From positions 1,779,623-1,843,622 of the forward strand of contig JAEPNK010000001.1 of the NCBI GenBank assembly GCA_017643495.1: 64,000 bases of DNA, read 5' to 3'. Of the stretch, positions 23,916 through 32,866 are shown in pieces. The notes under the pieces are model-generated. The model had not been told where the DNA came from. It was given only the letters and a program-made list of their open reading frames with translations, and did no database searches. This DNA comes from Rhizobiaceae bacterium. Lineage in GTDB: Bacteria > Pseudomonadota > Alphaproteobacteria > Rhizobiales > Rhizobiaceae. The number at the start of each line of letters is the position of its first letter. Positions within the stretch are counted from its first letter, which is position 1. Position numbers and translations under genes: made by a program.

Positions 23916-25029
23916 CGGAAGTTAGCGCACTGGAAACCGAAGCAATATCGGTAATACCCAGTTGGGCGAGTACAATACTTGTTTCTTCAGCAAGAATGTT
24001 GGCAAGTCTCTCCGGTCCGGACATTCCCGATGCAGCCCTTGCAAAGGAAAAGGGCCTGCCCAGAAACACAAAGCTGGCGCCCATTGCATATGCCTTGATT
24101 ATATCTTCACCGCTTCGAAGTCCGGTATCGAAGAACAGGGGATATTCTTCTCCAACCGCAGCCCGTATGTTTTGAAGTGCCTGAATGGGCGGGATGGCAC
24201 TGTCCAGCTGACGTCCGCCATGGCTTGATACTTGAATGGCATCTACACCCTGTTTCTTGAGCCGAACTGCGTCGTCCGTGTCGAGTACACCTTTTACAAC
24301 CAGGTTTCCGGTCCATCGATCCCTTATCCTGGAAAGAAAATTCCAGTCCGCGCCTGCACGGCTGCTCGTGCGATCAAACTCCCCAAAGGCTCCGCCAAAG
24401 TTGGCAAGCTCCGGCCGTCCGTGAAAAAGGGTTGAAAGTGACCATGTGGGGTGTAATGCAAAGTCAACAAACTGCCTTGGCCCAATACGGAACGGCATTT
24501 TGAAGCCTCGTCTGAGTTCTCTTGGCCGGCGTGCAACTTCGGGTACGTCGACAGTAAGGACCAGGGTTTTGTACCCGGCATCTTCGGCTCGTTTGATCAA
24601 TGAGTTGGATGATTCTTCATTGCCGCTGAAATACAGCTGGAACCAGGCATTGCCCTCAGCGTGCCTGATAATGGTTTCCAGGGATGTGGAGGACGCAGTG
24701 GATACTCCGTGAGGTATCGAGTATTTCGCAGCCAGTCTGGCCAATGCAAGGTCAGTCCCGTGTCCTGCCAGATTGCACATTCCCATCGGGCTGATTCCAA
24801 ATGGCAACTTTGTTTGATTGCCAAACAGTTTGACCGTTATGTTCCGTTTCTCGACATTGTTCAGGACACGTGTTTTCAATCTGAGGCCACGGATCATTGT
24901 GCGGTTCAGTTCTTCACCGTATCCCGTGCCTGCAGCGCCGTCGATATAATCAAAAATTATCCAGGGCAGGCGTTTTTGTGCAATTTCCCGGGCATCATCA
25001 GCCGAGTGAAATTCTGTATCAAAAAACAT
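23896..25029 (-). CDS. FMN-dependent alpha-hydroxy-acid dehydrogenase (LldD-like)
   Basis: A 377-residue TIM-barrel flavoenzyme. The family active-site signature is SSHGGRQLD (about residues 261-269), with the preceding VVKGVLDTDDA carrying the FMN-contact Lys. Family members oxidise L-lactate, glycolate or mandelate. The pairing with an FAD-type D-2-hydroxy-acid dehydrogenase suggests use of both stereoisomers of one acid. It follows the tctCBA genes after 36 bases in the same direction and overlaps the FAD enzyme gene. Confidence 0.88.
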   Translation of the reverse strand: MFFDTEFHSADDAREIAQKRLPWIIFDYIDGAAGTGYGEELNRTMIRGLRLKTRVLNNVEKRNITVKLFGNQTKLPFGISPMGMCNLAGHGTDLALARLAAKYSIPHGVSTASSTSLETIIRHAEGNAWFQLYFSGNEESSNSLIKRAEDAGYKTLVLTVDVPEVARRPRELRRGFKMPFRIGPRQFVDFALHPTWSLSTLFHGRPELANFGGAFGEFDRTSSRAGADWNFLSRIRDRWTGNLVVKGVLDTDDAVRLKKQGVDAIQVSSHGGRQLDSAIPPIQALQNIRAAVGEEYPLFFDTGLRSGEDIIKAYAMGASFVFLGRPFSFARAASGMSGPERLANILAEETSIVLAQLGITDIASVSSALTSDGAKNG

Positions 25030-25065
25030 GATCGGATCTCTAAGGTAGGTAAGCCTGTGCCAGGG

Positions 25066-25524
25066 TTAGGGAAGTGGAACCAGCAAGGCATACCGAAACA
25101 GGGCATAGAACGCCGTCATTATGAGAAGACCACAACAACCGAAAAGTAATGCAGAGCCCACAGACCATCGGTCATGCATGGCTGATATCAGACCGCCGGC
25201 AAATGCAATTGATCCGGCCAGAAGAAAGCCCAGATATGGCATTGCAAGGCAGGCAACCAGCATGGTGACAATGAGCATTACGCGACGCCACCATACGCCT
25301 TGCCCGAAGCCGCCTTCTGTTGAGGGCCTCATGAACTGGTAGATGATCGAACCGCTGGCACAGATAATCAGGATTATTGCCACGGTTTGCGGGAACACTT
25401 TTGAGTCCACATCCGAATAACCGGTTGTGTCATAGAGTGTCATGATGCCGGCAAAGATAAAAAATGCACTTACCAGCAGCGAGCCGATGCTGCCTTCACT
25501 CTTCAATATGCGTGACTTGCTCAT
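25066..25524 (-). CDS. tctB: Tripartite tricarboxylate transporter small membrane subunit TctB
   Basis: A 152-residue membrane protein with four predicted helices (about residues 15-33, 44-62, 80-112, 122-145) and the TctB layout. It partners TctA in TTT importers. It shares one base with tctA (stop/start overlap at 25524). The family is diverse in sequence; the call rests mainly on helices and position between tctA and the dehydrogenase genes. Confidence 0.85.
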   Translation of the reverse strand: MSKSRILKSEGSIGSLLVSAFFIFAGIMTLYDTTGYSDVDSKVFPQTVAIILIICASGSIIYQFMRPSTEGGFGQGVWWRRVMLIVTMLVACLAMPYLGFLLAGSIAFAGGLISAMHDRWSVGSALLFGCCGLLIMTAFYALFRYALLVPLP

Positions 25525-27032
25525 CAGTTTGCTCCTGCCTTTGCAGTTTTTCTCCGCTGTTTCCAGGTTGAAAATGCCGGGTAAAGCAGCGTCAGCAGGG
25601 TAAACGCAACAATTGCCTGGGAAATCGGACGTCCGAAGAAAACGCCAGCGAGATTGTTAGTGGCAGCGCCGATTGTCCAGCTTTGGACAAACCCTTGTTC
25701 GGCGATCGGACCAAGAATGAGACCCAGAACGATAGGCGAAGCTGCAAATCCGAAACGCCCTACAATCCAGCCAAACACCCCGAGGCAGATCATGATAATC
25801 ACGTCTGAAATGCTGTTTCTAATGGCAAAGGTTCCTATGATGGTCATGAAGCCCACTGCCGGAACCAGTATCGCCTTTGGAATCGCTACAATTGACTTGT
25901 AAGCATAACGGCCAATCAGAAGACCAACGGGCAGCATCAGTATGGTTGCGATAAGCAATCCGTAGATGAATGTGTAAACGATGGAGCCACCTGACTGGAA
26001 AAGGGTGGGGCCGGTTCTGACCCCCTGAACCAGAAGTGCACCAAGGATCACCGCATCGGGCGGTGTTCCGGGAATTCCCAATACTAGGGTTGGTATGAAT
26101 CCCCCACCAACGGTCGCATTGTTGGAAGATTCGGTGGCGATAATGCCGTCAGCTTCACCTTCTCCGAATTTCTGGTCTTCCCTCGCATTCCGCTTGGCTT
26201 CTGAATAGGCAACAAGACCCGCTACCGAACCTCCGGCACCAGGCAGGATACCAACCAGTGTTCCTATGACGGATGACCGCAAAAGATTGAATTTCGATTT
26301 GAGTGTGATCTGTGCAGCTTCTCGAATGCGTACCGACCTCACGTCGTTTTCCATTTTCAGGTGACGGTCAGGTACAGCCACCAGGTCAATGAGTACGGGA
26401 ATGCAGTAAAGACCGATGAGGGCGCCCACCACACCAAAACCGGCAATGAGGGTTTGGCTACCGAATGTCAGCCTTATGTCTGCAGATATTTCCGCAACGC
26501 CGACAGTGGAAAGGATCATTCCAAATGCACCACCGGCAAGCCCTTTCAGAAGGTTGCCCTTGGAAAGAGAAGCAATGAGTGAAAGGCCGAATACGGATAA
26601 CCAGAAATATTCGATCGGCCCAAAAGCCAATGCCACCTGGGACAATGGCGGGGCAAGAAATAGGAGAGCAAGCGCGCCTATCAGACCACCAAAAACGGAT
26701 GCGAAACATGCAATGGCCACAGCCAGATCACCATCGCCCCGCTTGGCCATTGGATAACCGTCAAAGGTGGTCGCGATTGCGGATGGTGTTCCGGGTGTGT
26801 TGAGCAATATGGCGGCATAGGCGCCGCCATATATGGCGCCGGTGTAAATGGCACCGAGCAGAATAAGCGCAGAGGCTGGCTCCATACTGAATGTGATTGG
26901 TACGAGCACAGCAACAGCCATTGTTGCCGTGAGTCCGGGAATTGATCCAATTACCGTGCCTGCCGCCACACCCAACAATGCAAGAACAATGTTGAGGGGC
27001 GTGAGGGCCGACAGAAAGTTACCAAGATCCAT
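25524..27032 (-). CDS. tctA: Tripartite tricarboxylate transporter large membrane subunit TctA
   Basis: A 502-residue permease with about ten to twelve membrane segments. TctA signatures are clear: GSIPGLTATMAVAVLVP (about residues 28-44), YGGAYAAILLNTPGTPSAIATTFDGYPMAKRG (about 68-100, shown here in part as a family block) and a second such half GIPGTPPDAVILGALLVQGV near 318. These are the substrate-loop motifs of the family. It works with TctB and the periplasmic TctC encoded just upstream. Confidence 0.93.
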   Translation of the reverse strand: MDLGNFLSALTPLNIVLALLGVAAGTVIGSIPGLTATMAVAVLVPITFSMEPASALILLGAIYTGAIYGGAYAAILLNTPGTPSAIATTFDGYPMAKRGDGDLAVAIACFASVFGGLIGALALLFLAPPLSQVALAFGPIEYFWLSVFGLSLIASLSKGNLLKGLAGGAFGMILSTVGVAEISADIRLTFGSQTLIAGFGVVGALIGLYCIPVLIDLVAVPDRHLKMENDVRSVRIREAAQITLKSKFNLLRSSVIGTLVGILPGAGGSVAGLVAYSEAKRNAREDQKFGEGEADGIIATESSNNATVGGGFIPTLVLGIPGTPPDAVILGALLVQGVRTGPTLFQSGGSIVYTFIYGLLIATILMLPVGLLIGRYAYKSIVAIPKAILVPAVGFMTIIGTFAIRNSISDVIIMICLGVFGWIVGRFGFAASPIVLGLILGPIAEQGFVQSWTIGAATNNLAGVFFGRPISQAIVAFTLLTLLYPAFSTWKQRRKTAKAGAN

Positions 27033-27050
27033 TGCGCTAATTCCTGTAAG

Positions 27051-27082
27051 CTTGATCAGAACAGTCTGATTACTTGATCAAG
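27051..27082 (-). terminator. Inverted repeat at the tctC-tctA junction
   Basis: CTTGATCA at 27051-27058 and TGATCAAG at 27075-27082 pair perfectly over 8 bp, enclosing a smaller CAGA/TCTG hairpin, at the 3' end of tctC. As in the other two ABC-type operons of this window, it lies between binding-protein and permease genes, so it may stabilise the tctC message or attenuate downstream expression. Confidence 0.4.
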
Positions 27083-28023
27083 CCAGCTTCCCTGGCATCT
27101 TTCAGGTACTCTTCAGTGCGTTCTGCCATGAAGTCGGACATGCCTTCCGCATCAATGTCGAGAAGTGCGAAACCACCATCGATCATCTTCTGGCGGAATT
27201 CAGGGTCCTTGTTGATTTCGGCAGCAATGTCAGACCATTTTTTTGTAGTCTCTTCACTGGCTGATGATGGAAGGGCAAGGCCACGGTAAGCGCCGCCGAC
27301 CATGTCAAAACCGAGTTCCTTGAATGTTGGTACATCCGGGAACAGCGGATGGCGCTCATCCATGGCAACAGCCAGCAGCCTGACTGCTTCACCCTGTTTG
27401 GCACCCACAGTCGTATAGCCCCATTCTGCTTTCACCTGGTTGCCCAGAAGAGCCGCAACGGCTGCACCTGTGCCCTTGAAAGGAACATAGGTCGTCTTGA
27501 TTTCTGCCATCTTGTCAAACTTGATTTGTGCCAGATGGTTTGCAGACGCCTTGCCTGAGCCCGACATTGTTACCTGTCCGGGATTGGCTTTTGCATCATC
27601 AATCAGGTCTTGCAGGGTTTGATACGGGCTGTCGGCTGTTACCACGATTGCATCTGGTGTGTAGTGGAACATGTAGAATGCATTGAGATCTTCGGTTTTG
27701 AAGCCCACATCCTTCTGCGCCGGCTTGATGATGATGTGAGGCAGGTTGATACCCATTATGGTCTGGCCATCCCCATTAAGGCCATTGAGCGAAGCCCAGC
27801 CTACGGCACCGCCACCACCAGGCTGGTATGAAACGACCATGTCCTGACCGAACTTGTCCTTGAAAAAGGGCTGCTGAAGTCGGGCAGAAATGTCGGATTC
27901 ACCACCCGGTCCGAATGGAATAATGTAATTTACAGGACCTGCCGTTTGTGCACTTGCTGCAAGGCCTGTTGATGCTGCAATTGTGACCGCAGCAACAGTT
28001 TTCAAGATAATCCTTCTAAGCAT
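27070..28023 (-). CDS. tctC: Tripartite tricarboxylate transporter substrate-binding protein TctC
   Basis: A 317-residue Bug/TctC-family periplasmic binding protein. The signal peptide is residues 1-26 (ending LAASAQT). The mature start VNYIIPFGPGGESDISARLQQPFF carries the family carboxylate-binding loop. Ligands of the family are mostly carboxylic acids. The ATG at 28023 has GGAGG 6 bases upstream and is preferred to an in-frame ATG at 28050. The divergent tarD gene suggests D-tartrate or a related hydroxy acid as ligand. Confidence 0.92.
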   Translation of the reverse strand: MLRRIILKTVAAVTIAASTGLAASAQTAGPVNYIIPFGPGGESDISARLQQPFFKDKFGQDMVVSYQPGGGGAVGWASLNGLNGDGQTIMGINLPHIIIKPAQKDVGFKTEDLNAFYMFHYTPDAIVVTADSPYQTLQDLIDDAKANPGQVTMSGSGKASANHLAQIKFDKMAEIKTTYVPFKGTGAAVAALLGNQVKAEWGYTTVGAKQGEAVRLLAVAMDERHPLFPDVPTFKELGFDMVGGAYRGLALPSSASEETTKKWSDIAAEINKDPEFRQKMIDGGFALLDIDAEGMSDFMAERTEEYLKDAREAGLIK

Positions 28024-28817
28024 AGTTTCCTCCAATCGCTTAGTACGCATTAAATTGCCGGCTATCGCCAGCTGCTTATATCCGTTGCCCCGGCTTGCCT
28101 GTGTATCAGCACAGCAGGCCGGTCCGGGGCATCATTTTCCATGATGGAAACGGAATTGGTTCTGCTTTTACTCAAGGCGTCATTATTCGTCATTCGGCAA
28201 GTTTGAAAAGCAGTTTTGTCGTGAATGTACAAACAGATTTTAACTTGTCTGTCTGGGCACAGCTCAAGGGCTGGATACATGGTTGGTATGCATCCAGGGT
28301 GCTTGTTCAGGAGACAAGGTGTTGAAAGATTATCTTGCACACAGGCCTCCAGACATTGCCGTCGGGCGGTTCATCATGTGCAGATGGCCTGAATTAAATG
28401 ATTGTAATGGAGTGATGAGCCTGCTGACGGATATGACGTTACTCTCAGCGAACGTCAAGCATGACGTGGCTGAAGAATCCGCCTTGCTGTTGGCAGGGCA
28501 ATCGTCAGACGAATTGTACAAGTACAAGAGCACTCCCGGTTCTTTCGAAAAAGAGTAGTCAAAGCACAGCTTTATGCAATGTATAAATTCTTGATCCTTG
28601 CTAAAGAAGAGCTTTATATGCCTGAACTGGTTTAATTCCTGTTGAAGATATCTGTTTTTGAGCTTGATGTCCTCCATTTAGCGGGTCTATCTGCGGAGTT
28701 GCACCGCTAAACAATACAGAAAAAGCATTGCTCGCCCGGTTGCAAAATGTTGAGGCTTGTCCCATTCAGGTCTCCTCCAGTTGCAATGGACAGGGCAAGC
28801 CGACAGGTGAACATCTC
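28024..28817. other. Long intergenic region between tctC and tarD, no supported gene
   Basis: About 790 bases separate the divergent genes. Small open frames here (for example 28283-28558 plus and 28330-28677 minus) overlap each other and have no recognisable domain or clear ribosome-binding site. A structured element at 28088-28129 (CCCCGG/CCGGGG outer arms, GCCTG/CAGGC inner arms) lies in the likely tctC leader. AT-rich stretches at 28570-28700 may hold the tarD promoter. A decayed regulator gene is possible but I could not recognise one. Confidence 0.5.
28088..28129 (-). promoter_or_regulatory. Structured hairpin in the probable tctC leader
   Basis: Outer arms CCCCGG (28088-28093) and CCGGGG (28124-28129) enclose inner arms GCCTG (28097-28101) and CAGGC (28115-28119). 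It lies 65 bases upstream of the tctC start and may be a regulatory RNA structure or a terminator remnant. Confidence 0.35.
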
Positions 28818-29981
28818 ATGCGCATAATTGATATTTGTGAAATAACGAAGCCCATCTCATCTCCCATACGCAATGCCTATATCGATTTCACCAAAATGAC
28901 AGCAAGTCTCGTTGCGGTGGTAACTGATGTACAGCGCGACGGTCGCCGGGTGGTCGGTTACGGGTTCAATTCCAATGGGCGATATGGTCAGGGAGGCTTG
29001 ATCCGGGAACGGTTCCGGGACCGTATATTGAACGCTGATCCAGCATCACTTCTGAACAACGAAGGTACCAATCTTGATGGTCACAAGATTTGGTCGACGA
29101 TGATGCAGAATGAGAAACCGGGTGGTCATGGAGAACGTTCGGTTGCTGTCGGGACAATCGATATGGCCATATGGGATGCGATTGCCAAGATCGAGGAAAA
29201 GCCGTTGTTCAGGCTTCTTGCAGAGACCAAAGGTGTTGAAGCAAATCCCCGGGTGTTCGTATATGCAGCTGGAGGCTACTATTATCCCGGCAAGGATGAC
29301 AGCGCATTGCGCAAGGAAATGCGCGGATACCTGAACCGTGGATACAATGTCGTCAAGATGAAGATCGGCGGAGCGACACTGGAAGAAGATCAGCGCCGGA
29401 TAGAGGCTGTGCTGCAGGAAATTGGCAACGAAGCACAGCTTGCTGTTGATGCCAACGGCCGGTTCGACCTTGAAACTGCCATTGCCTATGCAAAAATGCT
29501 GCGTGAGTATCCGCTGTTCTGGTATGAAGAGATCGGCGATCCCCTTGATTATCAACTTCAGGCAGCCATGGCCGAGTTTTATCCGCGGCCAATGGCAACC
29601 GGCGAAAATCTTTTCTCGCATCAGGATGCCAGAAATCTTCTCCGCTACGGTGGCATGCGTCCCGATCGCGATTGGCTGCAATTCGATTGCGCTCTTTCTT
29701 ATGGGCTGGTGGAGTACCTCCGCACGCTTGACGTTCTTGATGAACTGGGCTGGTCGCCAAAACGGTGCATACCGCATGGTGGACATCAAATGTCATTGAA
29801 TATTGCAGCCGGCCTTGGCCTTGGCGGGAATGAGAGCTATCCGGACTTGTTTCAGCCTTATGGTGGTTTCCCGGACGGAGTGGAAGTCGAGGATGGTCAT
29901 ATCATCATGCCGGAACTTCCCGGAATCGGATTTGAGGGGAAATCAGACTTGATCAAGGTAATGCGGGAACTGGCTGAGTAA
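28818..29981 (+). CDS. tarD: D(-)-tartrate dehydratase
   Basis: A 387-residue enolase-superfamily enzyme that dehydrates D-tartrate to oxaloacetate. I recognise close, near full-length similarity to the Bradyrhizobium D-tartrate dehydratase, including EITKPISSPIRNAYIDFTKM at the start and PGGHGERSVAVGTIDMAIWD in the middle. The active site is visible: KMKIGG (Lys acid/base, about residue 180), metal ligands in AVDANGRF, YEEIGDP and ATGENLFSH, and the His in PHGGHQMSLN. ATG 28818 begins at the family start; an upstream in-frame ATG at 28728 adds 30 unrelated residues. It is divergent from tctCBA, a sensible tartrate uptake system. Confidence 0.93.
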   Translation: MRIIDICEITKPISSPIRNAYIDFTKMTASLVAVVTDVQRDGRRVVGYGFNSNGRYGQGGLIRERFRDRILNADPASLLNNEGTNLDGHKIWSTMMQNEKPGGHGERSVAVGTIDMAIWDAIAKIEEKPLFRLLAETKGVEANPRVFVYAAGGYYYPGKDDSALRKEMRGYLNRGYNVVKMKIGGATLEEDQRRIEAVLQEIGNEAQLAVDANGRFDLETAIAYAKMLREYPLFWYEEIGDPLDYQLQAAMAEFYPRPMATGENLFSHQDARNLLRYGGMRPDRDWLQFDCALSYGLVEYLRTLDVLDELGWSPKRCIPHGGHQMSLNIAAGLGLGGNESYPDLFQPYGGFPDGVEVEDGHIIMPELPGIGFEGKSDLIKVMRELAE

Positions 29982-30080
29982 TCGCCTTGAAAACTTCCTT
30001 GAAACGCAGCAGGAGGTAGGGTTGGAAATCTGATTATGGGTTGAGAGATGCAGCTTCTGTTTACCCGCTGCTCGCAGGTT

Positions 30081-31274
30081 TCATGATTTCCTTTTTGCCA
30101 GCGCATATCCGACCAAGCCGAAAAGCGGTCCGGGCAGAAGCATCCAGACAGCTTGCGGACCAAGCCATTCGTACAGAGTTGTCACACCAGCTATCGAAAC
30201 CATCGTTATTGAAAAGCCGATTGCATTCTGGATGGCCAACGCGCTTCCAACCAGTTCTCTGGGGCAAGAGCGGGCTGAAAGTGCGGAAAATTGCGGGGAG
30301 TCGGAAACGACAGAAGCACCCCAGACCAACAGGACTATCAATAACAAGCCTGGTGAAAGCGTTTGCCAGCAAAGAGCGAACGTGATCAGACATGCGCCGG
30401 AAATGGCAAGGGATGAGAGTGCAACCTTTTCACTGCCAACCACCCCGGTGAGTTTTCCGCCTATCAGGCATCCTGCAGCGCCGATCCCGATGACTGCAAA
30501 AGACAAAGCAGATGTGTCGGCAAATGAAGTCCCAAGTGAGACCCCGGAACTGGTTATCAGCAAGGGTACGATGGTCCAGAACGCGTACAACTCCCACATG
30601 TGTCCAAAATACCCTATTGCTGCTGCCCTGAAGTCCCGAACTTCAAAAGCCTTGAGGACTGAAAGGTATTTCTTGTCTTGGGTGTTCCGGTTTCTTGCGT
30701 CAGTCTGCAGGTGTGGCCCGTCGCCGAGCCTGTAGATCATCCACGCGCCAAACAGCGCCAACAGCGAGGATGCACTCACAATCCACTGCCAGGGCAATTC
30801 ACTCCCGGTTGCCCGCAGGAAGTGGGGCATGGCAGTACCAAGCGTCAACATTGCCACCAGAACGGCAAGTGCCTGGCCTGTACGCTTGGGTTCCCAGCTG
30901 ACGATCAGCTTCATTCCAATCGGATAAATTCCGGCTAGGCTGAATCCCACCAGTAGCCGGAGTAATGCGCCACTGGTTACATCTTTTGCCAGCCATGCAA
31001 AACACGTGTTGAACACAGCGCCAGCAATAGCAAATGTTACAAATATCGAACTGGCCCGGTATCGGTCTGCGAAGCCGCCAAAAGACATGGTAAGCGTACC
31101 AAGAATGAAGCCAGCCTGAACCGCTATCGTCAACAAACCGATATCGGATGCTGTTGCTCCCCATGATAGCCGTAGCCCGTCAGCCGCACTGTTGGCACTG
31201 AACCACAATGATGTTCCGAAAAGTTGCGCGATAGAAATGATCGCGACTGGAGAAGGTTTGTAAACTGTCGCCAT
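30081..31274 (-). CDS. Major facilitator superfamily transporter
   Basis: A 397-residue MFS protein with about twelve membrane segments. The loop GGFADRYRAS after helix 2 (about residues 66-75) matches the family signature G-x3-D-R-x-R. The opening IAQLFGTSLWFSANSAADGL resembles the NarK/cyanate permease-like branch. The ATG at 31274 fits the start of helix 1; an upstream frame to 31424 would add 50 non-conserved residues. Substrate unknown. It stands alone, convergent with tarD. Confidence 0.8.
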   Translation of the reverse strand: MATVYKPSPVAIISIAQLFGTSLWFSANSAADGLRLSWGATASDIGLLTIAVQAGFILGTLTMSFGGFADRYRASSIFVTFAIAGAVFNTCFAWLAKDVTSGALLRLLVGFSLAGIYPIGMKLIVSWEPKRTGQALAVLVAMLTLGTAMPHFLRATGSELPWQWIVSASSLLALFGAWMIYRLGDGPHLQTDARNRNTQDKKYLSVLKAFEVRDFRAAAIGYFGHMWELYAFWTIVPLLITSSGVSLGTSFADTSALSFAVIGIGAAGCLIGGKLTGVVGSEKVALSSLAISGACLITFALCWQTLSPGLLLIVLLVWGASVVSDSPQFSALSARSCPRELVGSALAIQNAIGFSITMVSIAGVTTLYEWLGPQAVWMLLPGPLFGLVGYALAKRKS

Positions 31275-31637
31275 AACCGGCTTTGCCCATTTTCTTGTGT
31301 TGCCGGCTTGTCGTTTCAGGTTCCAAGACCATCTTTGCTGTTTGAGCGTGATACACCCGATACAACAAGGGACGACAGGTTTATGATCGAAAATGACTGC
31401 TGACTGATACCCTTTGCCGTTCATATATTGGTGAGACCAGTCAGTTTTCGTTCATGAGTTGGATTGATTAACGTTTCTTTCTGCCGGGTTATTCCAGGTT
31501 TTCAAGCCATGACGTGGAACGCAGGATGATGGAAGTGTAAAGATGGAGCAGTATGGATTGCTGTTGCCATCAACATGGATATCTGAACAAAATCTCGCAC
31601 GTGTGTAGTGCTCTAGCAATAACGGGAGAATATCACG
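31275..31637. other. Divergent intergenic region, no gene seen
   Basis: About 360 bases between the MFS gene and the Na+/H+ antiporter gene. It must hold both promoters. No convincing coding frame, RNA or operator was recognised. Confidence 0.5.
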
Positions 31638-32864
31638 ATGGCGAATTCAGGTTGGCATCTCGAGCTTGTCATTCTCATTATATTGCTTGGCTTTATCGGC
31701 TATTCCATATTTTCAAAGTCTGTCAGCCGTACAATGCTGACCCTGCCAATCATCTTTCTGTCACTTGGTTTCCTGCTTTCAGGACCGGTGAACGAGGTCA
31801 GTGCAGATAGCGACAACATCAATGCGGCTGCTCGCCTGATAGCAGAGATTACACTCGTATTGGTGTTGTTTGCGGATGCAAGCCATGTCAGGTTTTCCCG
31901 GTTAAGGGACAGTTTCAAACTTCCACTCCGTATGCTTGTAATCGGTTTGCCATTGACAGTAGCGTTCGGCACAGCAGTCGTTTATGTGCTGAACCCTACT
32001 GCCGGTTTGGCAATGGCCCTGCTGACGGCAGCGGTACTTACCCCCACGGATGCGGCCCTGGGCCAGAGCGTGGTCTCTAGCCCTGACGTTCCGGCTCGGC
32101 TGAGCGAGACAATTAATGTTGAAAGCGGCTTGAATGACGGACTGGTCCTGCCGTTTGTACTGATAGGTGCAATTTTTGCTTCCTCTGGAACAGGCCCGGC
32201 AGAAACCGGGGGGCTGGCGTTGTCGATTGTTACACAGCTCACCCTTGGTCCGTTGGTCGGGATCGCAATGGGCTGGCTCATCGCGCGGCTGCTGGATATT
32301 GCACAAGAACGGGACTGGATATTTGAATCCGCAGAAGGAGTTGTGTTTCTGGCGACCGCGTTCGCAACGTTTATTGTTTCTGAACAGGTAGGGGGCAATG
32401 GTTTCATCGCCGCCTTTGTTGCGGGCATGGTCTTTGGAAACACCTATAAGCATGATCCGACATTTATCAGCGAGTTCATGGAAGGGGCGGGGCAGATACT
32501 GACCATGACAGCCTTTCTGGGGTTTGGTGCCTTGCTTCTGCCGGACGGTCTCAACCACATGACACTACAGGCAGTTATTGTAGCAGTAAGCTTTCTCACT
32601 TTCGTGCGCATATTGCCGATTTGGCTTTCCTTGGCAGGGGCGAGTTTGCCGGAAAGGGAAAAGCTATTTTTGGGGTGGTTCGGGCCACGTGGATTGGCAT
32701 CAATCCTGTTTACCCTGATAATCATGGACGAATTCGATTTTCCTGCGGAAGACGAATTGCTTTCCTGTGTTGCCATGACCGTCTTTTTTTCGGTTTTCCT
32801 GCACGGCTTGTCTGCCAACCCGTTGGTACGGCGGATCGGATTATCGCAGGAAGATAAAAATTAG
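31638..32864 (+). CDS. NhaP-type Na+(K+)/H+ antiporter
   Basis: A 408-residue CPA1-family antiporter with about twelve membrane segments. Characteristic blocks are present: AAVLTPTDAALGQSVVSSPDVPARLSE near residues 130-158 (with the TPTDA motif) and the paired acidic residues in ESGLNDGLVLPF (about 161-172), the ion-binding site of the family. A GGGAG lies 9 bases before the ATG. It exports Na+ or K+ in exchange for protons, in keeping with the Na+-pumping NQR encoded 12 kb away. Single gene, convergent with a LysR gene. Confidence 0.9.
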   Translation: MANSGWHLELVILIILLGFIGYSIFSKSVSRTMLTLPIIFLSLGFLLSGPVNEVSADSDNINAAARLIAEITLVLVLFADASHVRFSRLRDSFKLPLRMLVIGLPLTVAFGTAVVYVLNPTAGLAMALLTAAVLTPTDAALGQSVVSSPDVPARLSETINVESGLNDGLVLPFVLIGAIFASSGTGPAETGGLALSIVTQLTLGPLVGIAMGWLIARLLDIAQERDWIFESAEGVVFLATAFATFIVSEQVGGNGFIAAFVAGMVFGNTYKHDPTFISEFMEGAGQILTMTAFLGFGALLLPDGLNHMTLQAVIVAVSFLTFVRILPIWLSLAGASLPEREKLFLGWFGPRGLASILFTLIIMDEFDFPAEDELLSCVAMTVFFSVFLHGLSANPLVRRIGLSQEDKN

Positions 32865-32866
32865 TA

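Noticed and set aside
28283-28558. Plus-strand frame of 91 codons in the tctC-tarD gap
   Set aside because: No domain or convincing ribosome-binding site, and overlapped by another random frame. A decayed gene cannot be excluded.
29046-29789. Minus-strand frame of 247 codons opposite tarD
   Set aside because: tarD on the plus strand is recognised along its whole length; the antisense reading has no support.
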